DNA from: Posidonia oceanica
Lineage: Eukaryota; Streptophyta; Magnoliopsida; Alismatales; Posidoniaceae
Direction of reading: 5' to 3'
Length of the DNA stretch: 64,000 nt
NCBI GenBank assembly: GCA_037176725.1
Contig: JAZBRS010000054.1
Location: forward strand, 10,558,001 to 10,622,000
Shown here: positions 22,801-34,675 of the stretch, one piece after another
Layout of the letters: each line of letters begins with the position of its first letter
Position numbering within the stretch: the first letter of the stretch is position 1
Notes under the pieces: generated by a model
Told to the model about the DNA's origin: nothing
Databases searched by the model: none
Seen by the model: only the letters and a program-made list of their open reading frames with translations
Translations under genes and position numbers: made by a program

Positions 22801-25600
22801 GGCGCCGGTCCCCTGCTCTCCGGATGCTCCGGCCAGCAGAACAGTCTCCAGTTGATCTCCGGAGCTTCGCACGGTCGCCGACATCCTCCCCCGCCGATCA
22901 ACGCCCCCGCAGTCCTCCTGTGCCGGTGGTGGTGAGCGCCGGTGGCTCACTGCTACAGTGCCAGCCACCGCCGGCCAGCATTGTGTATTTATTTTTCTGT
23001 TTGTATAGTTTATGTGTGAATATTGCATATCTGCCTTAAGTTATCTCATTTTTGCGTTTTAGTCCTCTGTTCATTTAATCAGTTTAGTTTTTAATTAAAT
23101 ATCATGCTAAATTGCAGCTTTTATTTCTGTTTTTCAGTATTTCCATTTAGGTCCTTTTACTGTGCTGTGTAGTTGTAATCTTTTGCATTTTTGCCCCTCT
23201 GCTTTCAATTTTTGCATATAGGTCCTGCTTTAAATCAGTTCATTTATTTGCATGTATTTTGCCATATTGCATTGCATTCTGGCCCCCTGCATGTTTCTGG
23301 TTTTGCATTTAGGTCCATGCACTGTGGTAACTTAGGTTTTATTTTTGATTTTTGCATACTGCATTGCATGTTTTGCCTCCTGGTTTTGCATTTTTGCATT
23401 TAGGTCCATTTTAAATGGACAGTAACCATCCTGCATGTATTTTAGCTTATTACATTGCATTTTGAACCCTGTTTTTCCCAAAAATTGCACATCAGTCCTG
23501 TCTTTCTGTTTTCAGAGCATGTTTTGCATATAAAATTGCATGTTTGGCCCTTGCATGTTTTAAAAATGACACATAGGCCCTTGCATCCCTTTAAAGTTAT
23601 GTAAAAAGACTGTTTTGTCCCTAAAGTTGCATCTTAGCTCCCATGCTTACAAAATTGCATGTAGACCCTCCGCTTGCATTCTCGGACTCCCCAGAACCCT
23701 GTTTTCTGGAAAAATTGCACTTTAGACTCCAGAATTTTTCAAAATTGCACTCTGATTTCCATTTGCTTTCAAAACTTCTTCCAATGCATACCCTCTTTTC
23801 AAAATGGCTTTCTGAACCCAGTCTTTTGCAAAATAACCCTCTGCCCTCTCCTGTTTTCAAAACTCTCCCCTGTGAGCCCCATCCTTTTGAAAATTTGCTT
23901 TTAGCCTCCTTTTCTTTTTTAAAAATGCTTTTGAACTCCTGTTTTTTCCAAATTTCTTTTCCTTGTCTTTTCTTGCTTTTGCATGCGTCCTGCATTCATT
24001 TAGCTTTGCATGTTAGCATCCCTTTGCACACACTAAGCACTCTTAGCTCCCCTTCACTTGGGAGGACCTTCTGCACACCCCTAGGATCTCCTGAACACCT
24101 AGATCTGTTCCTCCCCCTGTTCTTGCCCTTCTGCTCTGAAGCTGCGATATCTTCCAATCCGGCCGTTGGATCTTCTCAAGTAAGCTGCCCAGGCGACCGC
24201 AGCGAAGCGCTCTTCAGCATGGACCAAGCAGATTTCAGATCAGGCTCCAAGATTTCCAGGTATGTCCTCCTGAACCCCAGCATTGCATTCATTTGCATGC
24301 CATTTGCATTCTTTGCCTTGTTTTCGCTTTCTGTCTCTTTCAGCATGTAGAATAGGGCCTCCTCTTCTTGTCTATCAACTCAGATCCCCGTTTCGCGTAC
24401 TCTTGGGTGTTTTGTGTTGTGTTTTCCCTGGATTCATCACTTAATGCGACTTTCTTCTCCCTTTTCCACGATCCGATCGCATCGCAAGCTCTGGGCAGCG
24501 TGCGAGACAGATCGTGGAACGGTTTAGTGGGAAACGGTCACAAAGGAGTGGTAATCCCTCCGTTTGCTCACTCTCCCCTTTGTAGGTCTTCACACCTACT
24601 CTGTGTGGCCCCGGACAGCGCCTGTTCTCACACATGCGTTATTCTACTTCTCCTTTTACTGCTTCTAATCTTTTCCTTGCATTTGCATTCGCACTCGCAC
24701 GGCTTTTCCGAGGTTTTATCTCGCTGCTTTTGGCACCGTTTTGCGTGCCCGCTCTCGTTTTGGCACCGTTTTGCGTGCCTACTTTGTCTTTCGCGCCGTT
24801 TTGCGCGCTCGCCCTGTTTTTGGCACAGTTTTGTGTGCCCGTCATTGTCTTTTGCACCGATTTGCGTGCCGCCTTGCTTTCTCGCTCGTTTTGCGTGCCG
24901 ATCTTGTCTTTTTGCACCGTTTCGCGCGCCGTTCTTGTTTCTTGCCTTGTTTTGCACGTTTTACGTCGTTTTCCCTTGCATGTCGATCACATTACATGGT
25001 TTTACCTTTGTTTTGCTTTTTCGCTTGCATTTGCATATAGGGTTGTGATGCTTACTGCCTGGAGTTCTCACGAGCTAGGTTTCGCCCGGTTCGGAACACA
25101 GACAGCGTAGCTGAGCACTTAGAGAGCACGTTTACTTCTTTGCTTTGCATCTCTCCACTTAGAGCACACCTTGAGCATTCATTTAGGCATTCATTAGCAT
25201 TTAGGCATTCAAATCTGCATTTCCCTGCGTATGCGAGCGTAAGCCTAGAAAGACCGATTCTCGGGCGTGTCGGGGGTGCCTAACACCTTCCCCGCACGTA
25301 ACAGGAGTCCTTGCCCTGTCTTTTGGCCCGCAATGACCATATCGCCTTATCCTAGGCTAGAGTCATCTCATTTGCATTTGTTTTCCCTTGCATTACTTTG
25401 CTTTGCATTTTTTGCTTGGTTTTGCGTGTTCAATCCACGCATTTCCCCGGTTTTCCTTGTCTTCCGTTAATAGACATGGTGACGACTCTGATTTGTCTTA
25501 TCTTCCTTTTTCTCCTCGATTTTATGTGTTTTCGAGTTGAGCCTCTTCCTCGGATCAATCGCCGCTAATAGTAAGCCTAATTCCGATTGGGATTGCTACA
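19810..25600 (+). mobile_element. Solo LTR of a second Tat/Ogre-type family, nested between gag and protease
   Basis: It starts TGTTGACACCCC and ends GATTGCTACA, flanked by the perfect 5-bp duplication GAGGG (19805-19809 and 25601-25605). The internal order copies that of the host LTRs: A-rich G-poor block (20480-21270), pyrimidine block, GC-rich block (21430-22980), TTGCAT zone (23060-23640), hairpin at 24047, short 30-bp array (24737-24960), GTGCCTAACACCTTCC block near 25275. The bases have diverged well beyond the two outer LTRs, so this is a related but different family. Insertion plus one target copy is 5,796 bp, a multiple of three, so the gag and protease frames stay in phase on either side. 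Confidence 0.9.
24737..24960. repeat. 30-bp tandem array in the nested solo LTR, about 7 units
   Basis: Units such as GGCACCGTTTTGCGTGCCCG match the arrays in the outer LTRs, showing that the repeat is an ancestral LTR component that has since changed in copy number. Confidence 0.8.
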
Positions 25601-25605
25601 GAGGG

Positions 25606-27230
25606 TCTACAAACCCCCAGCACCAGTGGCTAGACCTAGTCATCCAGAACCTGCAACACCTCTTCCCTTCGGCCAGCCTACAACCCTACCACCTCCAGGC
25701 CAACCTCTTAAATCCACCGTAGCTGAACCTGTCCCCAAAGCCACACTCCCTGCCGCCAAGAAGGGCCAGCCCAAGGCCGACATTACTTCCCAACTCAAGA
25801 AGGTTAAAGCCGACATATCCATCTGGGACCTGATATACACTTCTGCCGAACACCGTGAGGCTTTTCTTCGCGTGTTCGAAGCCGCCCATGTGTCCCAAAC
25901 CATAGAACCTGCCGCCTTGAAAAGCATGGTTGGAATGATTGCAGAACCCCAGGTCATCACTTTCACGAGTGATGAGTTGCCTCCGGCAGGGATTAATCAT
26001 AACCAACCCTTGTTCGTCACGGTACAATTCAAGAACTTTCGCATTCCCCTTACGCTGGTCGATAATGGGTCAGGCCTTAACGTCTGTCCCTTGCGAATAG
26101 CAACTAAGCTCGAATTCAAGGCCGAGGACATTACTCCGGCTGTAAAGGGAATGACAGCTTTAGATAACACCCACCATGACGCTCTAGGGATTCTGATTAT
26201 TCCTTTTATCATTGGTCCGGTCACATTCGATGTGGAATTCTACGTCGTCGACTTGGAGCCTAACTTCAACTTTCTGCTTGGGCGCCTTTGGCTCCACAAG
26301 CATCAGGTTATCCCCTCGACCCTCCATCGCATGATTAAGTTCCGCCGAGGTGACGATGTCATCGTTGTCATGGCAGAGAATTTTGAGAAGGAGCGGATCG
26401 AAGCGATTTCCTCTGTCTCTTCGCGGACTGTCCCTTTTGACCCTGAACTCTCGAACGCTTTATACCGCGTTAATCGGTGTGAACCGGTTAACTTTTTACC
26501 AGATCTTGAACGTGTCAACTCCTTGGCCGTTCACAACAACCCTTTTCAGATGGTCGAGAACGTCTGTCACAGGTGGGGCTACGTCAAGGGGACGCCGCTC
26601 GGGCGATCCGGCCAGGGAATCGCTGAACCGATCGTGGCGGAAGAACGAAGAGACAATGAGGGTCTTGGATACAACCCACACGCTGATGAAGGCAAGCGCC
26701 CGCAAGCGAAGAATCGAAAAATGATCATACCTCGGAACCTCGCTAACTTCACAAGTGCAGGTATCCTGGATTCAAGCGCCGTTCAAGCCATAGTACAGTC
26801 GGAGCCATGCCAAAGCTCTCCATCACCGGGAGAAGACTGGGTCTGCGTTGAGGACTACTACTCGGATGAGGAACAGTCTAGCACAGCAGGGGCAGCTCAG
26901 ACCTGTAGCGAAAGCCAGCCCAACTCAACAGCACCTCGGTCAGTTTGTCTGGCCCTTTCTTCCACAGATCATAAAGCAGCAGATTTGGCAGAACCTTCGG
27001 CAGATTTGACAGTCTCTGATTTTCCTGCAATCTTGTCAGCATCACCTGTACCAGCTCAAGCCGCTCTGAATTCAAAAGCACCAACTCAGGCGCAGTTAGT
27101 CAGTCCACTCGCAACCGCTGTCGCATCGGCACAACTGTCACCCTCTCAGGAGGGTCAATCGCTGAGTTCAGTCAGCAGCGTAACTCAACCCTTTTCAGTA
27201 GCCGCATCTCAAGCAATGCCGCCGGCTTAG
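25606..27230 (+). pseudogene. Retrotransposon protease region with G-patch
   Basis: This frame continues gag beyond the nested LTR. The aspartic protease core lies around 26010-26300. Its active-site motif LVDNGSGLNV has the catalytic aspartate at 26061-26063, in the DNGS form typical of Tat elements. At 26560-26690 a G-patch-like segment (GYVKGTPLGRSGQG then EGLGY) follows, a known hallmark of this lineage and presumed to bind nucleic acid. The end is serine/alanine-rich linker. TAG at 27228-27230 and TAA at 27288-27290 separate it from the reverse transcriptase frame, which has the same phase, so the original was probably one continuous gag-pro-pol reading frame or was joined by splicing. 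Confidence 0.88.
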
Positions 27231-27290
27231 TCAGTCACACATTCTCCTGCCGCAGAACAGCAATTCTCATGGCAGGACCCTATGACGTAA

Positions 27291-29390
27291 GAGGCCACAC
27301 TCTCACCGTCATCACCAGTCGCAGAGGACCAGCTGAGCATCACAGTCTCCTGGCCCTTAAGCCTTCAGAAGAGCACCTCTGCCTACCCTTTAACTACAAC
27401 AGTGACCCTGGCAGCATACCCATCTGTGGTCCCGCTGACCAGCCTGTCTGGATTTCCCATGCTGAGGCTATCACTATCAGGTGCGCCCGTGAGTCAGACC
27501 ATGCAAATACCAAGGACAACGATCCATCTTGCAGCCGAGCCAGTGCCACAGGCCCCCGGCGCCTACTACGTCGACTCACCCTCAGATGAGAAGAAAGGAG
27601 GGGCGATAGAAGCCCAGGTCGATTCATGGATGTCTGATTTGGAGCTACTTTACCAAGAACAGCTCGAGTCCATAGCAGAAGACCTGGCACAGCACCAAGC
27701 CGCAGAAAGGAAAGGAAAAGCCGTGGTTACGGATCCTCCTCTGCGAGAGGACCACGCCCCCATCTTGGTCCTGGAAGAAAATTCAGTAATGCCGGACTCC
27801 CCCAGACCAGACGAGCTCATTACCCTTCAACCAGAAGGTGGGTCTAGGTGGCTCGTGCAGCACATGCCTCACTTGGGCAGGATAGCAAGTGGTCGTATCC
27901 AGGTCAGCCGCCAGTCCGACATGCCCTCCACAAGCATATCAGCAGCCTCAGAAGAGGAAGCACCAGCAGATCACGCAACAGCAGTAACAGAGCAGGAAGC
28001 AGAATCAGTAACAGAGTTGTTAGTAGTATCAGTAGCAGGGCCATCAGCAGTATCAGTCGCAGAATCGGCAAGGCTTTCAGTAATATCAGCAGAGCATGCA
28101 GCAGTGTCATCAGCAGCAGAACAGACAGGAGAAGTCACCAGGACAGAGGTCGCGCACCGAGGATACAGAAACACTCGAGTAGGCGTGACCATCCTGAGAC
28201 GTCACCAGGGCCAAGAAGCAGAACATCTACACCCCTTTGATATAACAAATCCCACCTTCGAAAAGGAGGTCCTCTCGGAACTTGTTGCATATGGAGAAGA
28301 AGACAATACAGGCGAGGATGAGAATGATGACCCATCGCCTGAGTTCCGGCCCAATGACGATGATCCAGAAGGTCCCAACCTGCATGTTGAGGAAGAAACA
28401 GAGGTTGTTAACCTCGGCACGGCCGAAGAAACCAAAGAAGTTCGCATCAGTGCCCTACTGTCACCCCAGGCCAGAATAGAGTTCATTGCGTTCCTGAAAG
28501 AGTATGCAGATGTCTTCGCCTGGACTTATGAAGATATGGTTGGCCTCGATGTCGAAATAGTAGTCCATAGCTTGCCCTTGAAACCAGATGCTAAGCCAGT
28601 AAAGCAGAAGCTGAGAAGATGGCGACCACAGTGGCTGCTCATGATCAAGGAAGAGATAATGAAGCAGCTCGATGTCAATTTTCTGAAGGTCGTCCTTTAC
28701 CCTGAGTGGCTTGCGAACATCGTGCCAGTGCCCAAGAAGGATGGCCGGATCCGGATATGTATCGACTACCGGGACCTGAACAAGGCGAGCCCCAAGGACG
28801 ACTTCCCATTGCCTCACATTGACGTCCTAGTCGACAACACTGCGGGTCACAAGATGCTATCCTTTATGGACGGCTTCTCCGGCTATAACTAGATCAAAAT
28901 GGCAGAAGAAGACATGGAAAAGACTTCATTCGTCACCTCCTGGGGGGTCTTCTGTTATCAAGTTATGCCGTTTGGGTTGAAGAATGCTGGCGCAACTTAT
29001 CAGAGGGCCATGACTACACTTTTTCACAACCTCATGCACCAAGAAGTGGAGGTTTATGTAGACGACATGATTGCTAAGACCAAAGAGCCTAAGGATCACC
29101 TTACTTGTCTGAAGAAGCTCTTTGACCGATTGAGGAAATACAGACTGAGGCTTAACCCTAGTAAATGCGTGTTAGGGGTTTCATCTGGCAAACTTCTGGG
29201 CTACATCGTTAGCCAAAGGGGGATTGAAGTGGACCCGATGAAAGCAAAAGTCATCGTGGACATGCCACCCCTTAGAACCGAGAAAGAGGTTCGAGGCCTA
29301 CTTGGGCGTTTACAGTATATCATTCGCTTCATTGCACAGCTTACGTCCATCTGCGAGCCTATTTTCAAGCTCCTGAAGAAGAACGCACAA
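27291..29390 (+). pseudogene. Retrotransposon reverse transcriptase, one stop and a frameshift
   Basis: The enzyme copies element RNA into DNA. An acidic, low-complexity linker (27600-28420) is followed by the polymerase. Visible motifs are VPVPKKDGRIRICIDYRDLN (28728-28790), FMDGFSGYN (28864-28889), VMPFGLKNAGATYQ and the catalytic YVDD at 29055-29066. A TAG at 28890-28892 follows GYN, a position normally occupied by glutamine. Around 29388-29392 the phase changes by one base and the connection domain continues in another frame. The stop inside the palm domain would abolish activity. Confidence 0.92.
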
Positions 29391-30400
29391 TTGACTGGAA
29401 CGAGGAGTGCCAGGCCTCATTTGATAAAATCAAACAACTTCTGGTCAAACCTCCTATCCTGGTCCCTCCCACGCCAGGAAGACCTTTGCTTCTTTACCAT
29501 TCTACCACGCAGCATTCCATGGGCGCCGTCTTGGGCCAGCACGACGAATCTGGTAGGAAGGAGCGCGCCATCTACTACCTGAGCAAGAAGTTTAATGAAT
29601 GCGAGGCTAGGTACAGCACAATGGAGAAGACCGGCTTGTCCCTTGTCTGGGCCGCACAGAAACTGAGGCATTATATGATGACGTACCCCGTTCAGCTCTT
29701 GTGCCGGCATGATCCTATCAAGTTTCTCTTCCAAAAATCGGCTTTGGTGGGCAAATGTGTCAAATGGCAGGTGTTGTTATCTCAGTACGACATCACCTTC
29801 GTCACGCAGAGATCTATGAAGGGCCAGGCTATGGCAGATCACCTTGCTGATTTTCCTTTGCCTGAATATCAACCACTCCAGACGTAGTTCCTTGACGAGG
29901 ACATTCTCTTTGCAATGGAGGACTCTGAGGAGAAAGACCCTGAGGAGCAAGAGCAATGACAACTATACTTTGACGGCACTGTCAACAAAAAGGGTCGAGG
30001 CATAGGCGCAGTGTTGACCACGCCCCAGGGACAGATGATTCCTTTTGCGAGGAAGTTGAATTTCGCATGTACAAACAATGAAGCAGAATATGAAGCGTGC
30101 ATCCTGGGTTTGAAAGTCGCCCTCGAGCATAAGGCGCAGAAGTTGCGTGTGCATGGTGATGCCATGCTGGTAATCTCTCAAGTGAATGGCGATTGGAAGA
30201 CAAAGGATCCGAAACTTGGGCCATATCACGAATGCCTGCTGAGGCTAATAGAAGAGTTCAGGAGCATCAATTTCACATACATGAACAGAGCAAAGAATGC
30301 GTATGCAGACGCACTAGCAACCCTGGCATCTTGGCTCAGTATACTAGAAAACAGCATGGTAGATGTGTCAGTTACCTGCATAGAGGAGCCCGTGCATTGC
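29391..30400 (+). pseudogene. Two RNase H domains of the retrotransposon
   Basis: The first domain (about 29440-29870) is the RNase H linked to Ty3 reverse transcriptase, with HSMGAVLGQHD and YYLSKKFNECEARYST. TAG at 29885-29887 and TGA at 29957-29959 interrupt the frame. The second domain (about 29960-30340) is an additional archaeal/plant-type RNase H, with catalytic residues visible as YFDGT (D at 29972-29974), NNEAEYEA, VHGDAML and NAYADALATLA. Having both is a defining trait of the Tat lineage. All four acidic residues of the second domain are kept. Confidence 0.87.
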
Positions 30401-31681
30401 ATGAACGTAGAGGAAGCAGATTCGGCAGAAGATCGGCCATGGTACCACGACATTAAAGCATTCCTGGAATCCGGCAGCCTTCCACCTGGCACCACCACAG
30501 AAGATAAGAGAACTTTGGCGCGTCTGGCGTCAAAATATGTATTAGGGGCTGGGCAGCTATACAGAAGATCATACAATCAGATGCTATTACGCTGCCTGGA
30601 CAAGCCGGAGGCTGATACGCTAATGCTTCAAGTGCATGCAGGGACCTGTGGCCTGCACATGAACGGCGTCCTCTTAACCAAGAAGATCATGCTCCAAGGA
30701 TATTTCTGGCAAACCATGGAGGCGAACTGCTGCCGGTTCGTGCGTAAATGCCATAACTGTCAGGTCCATGGTAACTTTATCAAGGCTCCCCCTCATCAGC
30801 TGCATAACATGTCCTCGCCATGGCCTTTCTCCACCTGGGGGATTGATGTCATTGGCGCAATACACCCCGCCGCTTCGAACGGTCATTGCTTCATCATGGT
30901 AGCGATTAACTACTTCACTAAGTGGGTGGAAGCAGCCTCCTATAAGACAGTCACCGCAGTGGCAACAGAAAAATTTATCATGAACAATATCGTTGCCCGA
31001 TACGGGGTCCCGTACTCTATCATCTCTGATAATGGCACGAACTTCATCACCAAAAGAACTAAGGAGTACCTGCAGAGTCTCAAGATCAAGCATCACAGGT
31101 CCTCGCCTTATCGGCCACAGATGAATGGGGCGGTGGAGTCTGCTAACAAAAATATTATCAAAATCATGAAGAAGATGGCAGAAACCCACAAGGATTGGCA
31201 TGATAGGCTCCCGTACGCGCTCTGGGCGTACAGGACATCAATCCGGACCTCAACAGGAGCCACCCCGTACTCTCTGGTGTACGTAATGGAAGCGGTATTA
31301 CCCGTCGAAGTAGAGATCCCCTCACTACGGATCCTACGAGAAGCTGAGTTGGAAGAGGCAAAATGGGTCGAAGACCGCTGCGTCCAACTGAATCTGATTG
31401 ATGAGTACAGACTACAAGCTATGCATAATGCTCATTGTTACCAGAAACGAATGGCTAGAGCGTTCTTGAAGAAAGTCCGGCCTAGAAGCTTCCAACCAAG
31501 GGATCTCGTTCTGCGTGCCATTCATTTACCCGACGGTCGAGGCAAATTCCGACCTAACTGGCGTGGCCCCTTCGTGGTTAAACAGATCTTCTCAGGCGGC
31601 GCGGTAACTCTAGAGGACATGGACCAGGTCGAGCAGTCCGAGCCGGTCAACTTGTGCTACCTTAAGAAGTACTATCAGTAG
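30401..31681 (+). CDS. Retrotransposon integrase, open part of the broken pol
   Basis: It inserts the cDNA into the chromosome. The open stretch from 30011 has no stops to TAG at 31679-31681. An H2C2 zinc-binding region (HAGTCGLHMNG near 30635 to KCHNC near 30760) precedes the catalytic core. Its acidic triad is D in GIDVIG (about 30844), D in SDNGTNF (about 31027) and E in NGAVESANK (31137-31139), with 35 residues between the second D and E as expected. The C-terminal DNA-binding part ends NLCYLKKYYQ. The domain itself looks intact, but it could only be made as part of a polyprotein that is broken upstream. Confidence 0.9.
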   Translation: MNVEEADSAEDRPWYHDIKAFLESGSLPPGTTTEDKRTLARLASKYVLGAGQLYRRSYNQMLLRCLDKPEADTLMLQVHAGTCGLHMNGVLLTKKIMLQGYFWQTMEANCCRFVRKCHNCQVHGNFIKAPPHQLHNMSSPWPFSTWGIDVIGAIHPAASNGHCFIMVAINYFTKWVEAASYKTVTAVATEKFIMNNIVARYGVPYSIISDNGTNFITKRTKEYLQSLKIKHHRSSPYRPQMNGAVESANKNIIKIMKKMAETHKDWHDRLPYALWAYRTSIRTSTGATPYSLVYVMEAVLPVEVEIPSLRILREAELEEAKWVEDRCVQLNLIDEYRLQAMHNAHCYQKRMARAFLKKVRPRSFQPRDLVLRAIHLPDGRGKFRPNWRGPFVVKQIFSGGAVTLEDMDQVEQSEPVNLCYLKKYYQ

Positions 31682-33025
31682 CTTCGAGCAACCATTGCGG
31701 ATCCTTCATCCCACATGTCGTACTCCCGTCACTCGCATGTTTTTATACCTCTTCTCGCCTTATCTCCCCCATATATCACTTCATCCTATCTCCTGCACTT
31801 TCTGTCATCACGGCATTCCCGTACATTCCTTCTCTCATCCCTTTTACAATCCTCATCGTCATCCTCTTAAATCATGCATTGCATATCGTCTGGTGATGAA
31901 AACCGGAAGTGCTTGCCTGCTGCGGAAGGAGTCTCCCGACCTCACCTGACACTACTTAGATATCTTAGCTAGTGAGGGAGCCACTACTCAGTAAGAGCGG
32001 GTGAAATGCCCAAACACTTAAGGACTTACACTCCTAGAAAAGTGCTAGGCGTTAACCAGAAAGGAATACATGTCTAAGCCTAGATGTGCAAGAAAAGAAA
32101 GAAAGAGAGAGCCAAAAGTCTGTACCCGAGGGGCCCTAACACCCATTTCCTCTAGGGAAGGGATAGCGGAAACCTGCAAGCCTGAAAAAAAAAAAAAAAA
32201 AAGGAAAAAGAATGAAAAAAAAAAGAAAAGAAAAAAAACAAAAAAGAGAGAATGATAGAAAAGAAAAAAGAGAATGACAGAAAAGGAAAAGGAGAAGAAC
32301 AAAAGTCAACTCCAAAAATGAAGGTAGGCAGGGTAATCCTGCACCTTTCACCTACCCCAGAGAAGAGTCAAAGTTCCAGATAGGTCCTCCTTGTTTCTAA
32401 AATAGGAATGAGGAGAGCCCTACACACATAAAAAGGGAAGGAAAAGGTAGGAGTGAGTGTAAGTCCTTGAGAGTTTGGCACGGAGCCCGTCCTCTCTACA
32501 CCACCACCGAACATCACCAACACCCTCTCCTAGAGTGCCACCAACAAGTTAGGAGTCTGAGTAGAGTCCAGTGAGTCAATGACCGCTCCCTTCCGGTACA
32601 GCAGGCACCAAAGCACTCCCGATGCTGAGGGCAAACCACACCGATCAAAAATCATGCATACATCCGCATTTCCAATCATCTCCCCTCCCTCTAATCATTC
32701 CACTTTGCAAAGCTTGCTCCAGCACTGAGACAGTACTCCTGCTCAGCACGCGTTGGCATCATCAGGCTGCGACGACCCAGAACCCCTGCCAGTCCCCGTC
32801 GCGCCAACAGAATCCCTTTGCTTATATGTGTTTAATTGCCATAATCTGGATGTTTACTGTTGGATGTGTTGAACTGTTTTACCAGCTTCAGAATCTGCTT
32901 TCAATCAGTGGTTTTGTGCCTATATGAGATCTGATAATTCACAGTCTTGGTAACAGGTACCTGAAGATTTTGCGACAGCTGTCTGCCTGTGTTCTGCAGT
33001 CTACGCAATAGGTTTCCCCACTCTA
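31682..33025 (+). other. Untranslated spacer between integrase and the 3-prime ORF
   Basis: It holds a purine-rich, A-rich tract at 32180-32300 and no convincing reading frame. CACAGTCTTGGTAACAGGTACC at 32940-32961 includes a possible splice donor. Pyrimidine-AG acceptor candidates precede the next ORF (TGTGTTCTGCAG ending 32999 and CCCCACTCTAG ending 33026). Confidence 0.45.
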
Positions 33026-34210
33026 GTGACCCCGACACACTGTTCTGAGATCCTGCGAGAGTGGATCGGCAAGCTTACCAAAGATGACTGCGAGAAGCTG
33101 CGCTTATGGGGTATTCCAACCAAATTGCTGAAGGCTGCTGACGTAGAAGTGAGCCGCCATCTTCTGTGCGCTGCCGCAAGGTTCTGGAAACCGGCACATC
33201 ATGTCTTCCATTTTGGCAGAACTGAACTAACACCTACACTAGAGGAAGTGCGCCGGATCTGTGGCTTTTCCAAGATCTTGGGGCCGCCCATCTTCATGAG
33301 GCGTGATGGATACATTGCGGTCCTGAAACAGCTGACTGGGCTCTCTACTCGAAGCTGCCAGCAAAGACTGATTTGCACCAACGGGCCCACACCCCTACTT
33401 CGCCTAGCATATTTTGATGATACTGTGGAAAAACGCGCTGAACTAGGGGACGAGCTGTGGCTCCGAGAATTTGTTACCCGTTTCCTAGGCGAGCTGGTCT
33501 TTACTCATGGTAAGGCGACAGTGGCCGTCGAGATCGCTGAAATAGCACTCGCTGTGGTGACTCTCCAGATAGACCTAGCACCGGTTGTTCTGGCAGAAAC
33601 ATACCGCGGACTAGACCGTATTTCGCATCGCTGCCTCCACTTTCATGGTTGCAGAGCACTTATTCAGGTCTGGCTAGCCGCACACACCAAGATAGACCTT
33701 CTGCGCCCCCAGGTACATGCTTTCGAGGCCTACTGCAACAGCGGCCATGCCAAGACAGTCAAGAGCGTCAAGGAAGAATACGAGAGGCTATCAGGACTGA
33801 CAGATGACACAGTAACCTGGCGCATCATCCCTTCCATGGCCGAACCATTCACTGTCTTCTTCAGCACATGCGACATGCGGCTGATTGTATTACCAGGATT
33901 CACCGTGGGTGTGGAATACCACCCTATTAGGGTCATGTGCCAGTTCGGTTTCCAACAGGACGCCTTTGTCGACAGCACAGCACCTAGGCTCCTTCAAGCA
34001 TATCCCCTCAGTACAACTGCCCCAACGAAGGAACTAGCCAATCTGATGCAGCATGGAGTGCGATCAACAGACATCGCGGCTACGAGAGGCATAGGGTGTA
34101 CTCCTGAGTACAACACCGAGGTGCAAGACCACTGGCCCATTGATGAAATCCCACCAAGCAGTCCCTTATTCCCTGACTCTGGAAAATCAAAGAAGGCCCG
34201 AACCAGCTAG
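33026..34210 (+). CDS. Extra retrotransposon ORF resembling DUF7745 / plant mobile domain proteins
   Basis: This 394-codon frame lies downstream of integrase in the sense direction. Visible features are LTKDDCEKLRLWGIPTKLL, then ARFWKPAHHVFHFG and ELTPTLEEVRRICGF, the FW(D/K)P...F.F...LTPTLEE pattern of DUF7745 and aminotransferase-like plant mobile domain proteins, some encoded by Ogre-type elements upstream of gag. The rest (to about residue 300) looks globular, with an acidic/serine tail ending KSKKARTS. Function is unknown. It is stop-free although pol is ruined, and there is no ATG at its start (33026 is GTG and the next in-frame ATG is near 33297), so it is probably an exon spliced to upstream sequence. 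Placement 3-prime of pol is unusual. Confidence 0.65.
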   Translation: MTPTHCSEILREWIGKLTKDDCEKLRLWGIPTKLLKAADVEVSRHLLCAAARFWKPAHHVFHFGRTELTPTLEEVRRICGFSKILGPPIFMRRDGYIAVLKQLTGLSTRSCQQRLICTNGPTPLLRLAYFDDTVEKRAELGDELWLREFVTRFLGELVFTHGKATVAVEIAEIALAVVTLQIDLAPVVLAETYRGLDRISHRCLHFHGCRALIQVWLAAHTKIDLLRPQVHAFEAYCNSGHAKTVKSVKEEYERLSGLTDDTVTWRIIPSMAEPFTVFFSTCDMRLIVLPGFTVGVEYHPIRVMCQFGFQQDAFVDSTAPRLLQAYPLSTTAPTKELANLMQHGVRSTDIAATRGIGCTPEYNTEVQDHWPIDEIPPSSPLFPDSGKSKKARTS

Positions 34211-34675
34211 AGCCGTTATGCAGCCGTTACCCAGTTTCCTTTCAAGTCATGTTGTATTTTCTGGCCTGCCACAGGCGTGTAACCAACAGTTCTATCAATG
34301 CAAAAGTGTTTTGTGCTGGCTACTCGCATTTCAAAGCTGCCTAATGCATTCCATGCTCCTTACCCATCATATCCTGAGGCCCCTGGCCAAACTTGTTGCC
34401 CACATGACGCAGGAAAGTCCTCAGCAAACAACCCAGACTCCAGGACCTCTGCGGACCCACGCCGTCAAATCCTGCTACCAGGCATCCCCAGCTGAGTCTC
34501 TGTCGGGCTGGTACTCCCAAACTACTCGTTTGACAAACACGTCAGTTTTGTCCATCCTTCGCTTTTCGATGTCAGGGACGCTTCGGCTGACCCCTGGTAT
34601 CATCCTGATATCAAAGGCATCTTTTCAGATGCCCTGCGGTATCTCATCCGTATCATCCCCTTCCTCTTTGCCGGC
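34211..34675 (+). other. 3-prime untranslated sequence after the extra ORF
   Basis: I see no gene. A frame runs through it into the repeat array, but its composition is unremarkable. Confidence 0.4.
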
